A stretch of DNA of 8,349 nt from Microcaldota archaeon (GTDB lineage: Archaea; Micrarchaeota; Micrarchaeia; Micrarchaeales; Micrarchaeaceae): positions 1-8,349 of the forward strand of contig JAJZDT010000112.1 of assembly GCA_021851535.1 (NCBI GenBank). Reading direction: 5' to 3'. The notes under the pieces are model-generated. The model did no database searches and had not been told where the DNA came from. It saw nothing but the letters and a program-made list of their open reading frames with translations. This document shows positions 7,411-8,349 of this stretch, one piece after another. Numbering within the stretch: position 1 is the first letter of the stretch; each line of letters starts with the position of its first letter. The translations under genes were made by a program, and so were the position numbers.

Positions 7411-8153
7411 TTCCACACCACAATACTTACATTATCTATTGATATATAATTTCCATTGCGTAATTCCATTGATGTAGCACCTCTGCTTACAAGATATGAA
7501 TTTGTAAGAGCTATTGGGACAAATGATGTATTTTGATAAATAATATTTGTTGGTATGCCAAGATTATAATTATTGGTGTAATCATTCGTATTACCATCAA
7601 GCGGCCACCATCCTTCTATTTTTTTTGTAGATATGGGTATGCCGCCAATTCCAAAACTATAAGCATCAGCAATCTGCGCGGCACTTAATGTACTGTTAAA
7701 TATCTGTACATTGGAAATATATCCATCAAATGCGTATTTTGTGCATGTTAAACAGTCACCTATTGTTTCAAATGATGATGCTCCTGGAACTCCATTACTA
7801 AGATATGTGCTATTTAATTTTCCATTCACATATAAATCTATAGAATTTTGATTATAAGTTGTAACAACATTATACCATTTATCTGGCGTTACAGATAAGC
7901 CCGAGCATACATGCACATTGTTATACGCTCCGACGAAGAAATATCCCTTTATTGATATTTTATTTGAGCATATACTATTTCCATAAAATATCTCAAGCAA
8001 ATGGTTTGAGCCCGCAGGATTACCCGTCTCTATTGTCTCATTTTTTAAACTAGTTGTCATAATCCATGCTGATATTGTAAAGTTTTGTAGATTCATAGGA
8101 CCCGTTATATTCATGTAACTGCTCGTACCATTGAAATTTGCTATATTAAGGGC
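4231..8153 (-). repeat. Four divergent LamG modules spread over two genes
   Basis: Approximate module extents are 7653-8153 (upstream gene), then 5686-6219, 4912-5400 and 4231-4701 (downstream gene). Each has an early aromatic strand (SAWI, SMWF, TAWF, FGWI) and a central W-x-N/YF step into the strand YVNGKL, YLNGKL, YINGKL or IFLNGV. Each ends with a strand of the form I-S-N-V-Q-[IL]-[FY]-N or similar. Three are followed by a connector of the type Y..G..G.P plus a W-rich 'PLDGN..DY' motif. The copies are divergent in sequence, so this is an old protein-level repeat and not a recent DNA duplication. Confidence 0.75.
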
Positions 8154-8349
8154 GGGGGCATATTTGTTATTTATAAACAATCCGTAGTCGCTAATATTTG
8201 CTCCAGAATACATTATCTCTGATGCATAAGCGCCATACCCATTCAAATATAAATTTGCCAATGTCTGAAGAATTGGCGCGCTACTTGACTGATTAAAATT
8301 TCCAAAAGGCACTTTATTTATATTTGAAAATGTGACATTGCCATAAGTA
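7407..8349 (-). CDS. LamG-repeat surface protein, C-terminal part, cut by right edge
   Basis: The frame stays open up to base 8348 without a stop (12 codons beyond the GTG at 8312, reading TYGNVTFSNINK), so the true start lies outside the window and GTG 8312 is internal. Of the 313 residues visible, about 66-232 form one LamG-like module. It has strand FTISAWIMTT, strand WYNVVTTYNQNSIDLYVNGK and the closing segment FDGYISNVQIFNSTLSAAQI. A connector with GWWPLDGNTNDY follows, then a tail ending NVSIVVWK. The residues before the module (NLYLNGYGAYASEI) resemble the end of another LamG unit, suggesting more repeats upstream. Four cysteines occur as two nearby pairs and there are many N-x-S/T sequons. 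It is a paralogue of the downstream 1120-residue protein, with which it shares an ATGA overlap. An extracellular role is likely; signal and anchor are not visible. Confidence 0.85.
   Translation of the reverse strand, partial: TYGNVTFSNINKVPFGNFNQSSSAPILQTLANLYLNGYGAYASEIMYSGANISDYGLFINNKYAPALNIANFNGTSSYMNITGPMNLQNFTISAWIMTTSLKNETIETGNPAGSNHLLEIFYGNSICSNKISIKGYFFVGAYNNVHVCSGLSVTPDKWYNVVTTYNQNSIDLYVNGKLNSTYLSNGVPGASSFETIGDCLTCTKYAFDGYISNVQIFNSTLSAAQIADAYSFGIGGIPISTKKIEGWWPLDGNTNDYTNNYNLGIPTNIIYQNTSFVPIALTNSYLVSRGATSMELRNGNYISIDNVSIVVWK
7416..7419 (-). promoter_or_regulatory. Ribosome-binding site for the 1120-residue LamG gene
   Basis: On the minus strand, GTGGTGTGGAA precedes ATG 7410. Its GGTG (7419 to 7416) matches the archaeal Shine-Dalgarno core, with five bases of spacing. 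The upstream gene's TGA (7409-7407) overlaps that ATG as ATGA, so translation of the two genes is probably coupled. Confidence 0.6.

Overview
The window looks like archaeal chromosome. It is AT-rich (about one third G+C by eye), uses ATG, GTG and TTG starts, has GGTG/TGAT-type ribosome-binding sites, and packs its genes with abutting or overlapping ends. The ATPase is the archaeal type IV pilus/secretion kind, not a bacterial PilB or GspE. Together with very large, asparagine-rich LamG surface proteins, this suggests a small-genome DPANN archaeon such as an ARMAN-like Micrarchaeota/Parvarchaeota member. The lineage is an inference; there is no rRNA in the window to confirm it.

Left half, plus strand (1-3774): a compact four-gene operon. 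It holds the C-terminal part of a type II/IV secretion ATPase (cut by the left edge), an unrecognised soluble protein with a helical C-terminal third, and two T2SSF/TadC/ArlJ-like polytopic proteins. Gaps are 0-9 bases, so co-transcription is near certain. Together they encode the cytosolic motor and split inner-membrane platform of a type IV pilus-like machine. No small pilin and no prepilin peptidase is present in the window.

Middle (3775-4047): a 273-base AT-rich convergent intergenic region. It has weak terminator-like signals facing both ways and no convincing gene.

Right half, minus strand (4048-8349): two LamG-repeat surface proteins read right to left, coupled by an ATGA stop/start overlap. 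The upstream one runs off the right edge, so its N-terminus is missing. The downstream one is complete (1120 residues) and has an N-terminal K-K-G plus hydrophobic helix. That helix fits either a membrane anchor or an archaeal class III (prepilin-like) signal. It is followed by an unrecognised extracellular region of about 350 residues, three LamG-like modules, dozens of N-glycosylation sequons and locally paired cysteines. The two proteins share a related C-terminal tail.

The most interesting hypothesis is that the lectin-like proteins are giant pilin-type adhesins or surface subunits handled by the convergent type IV pilus machinery. Adjacency and the N-terminal signal support this only circumstantially.
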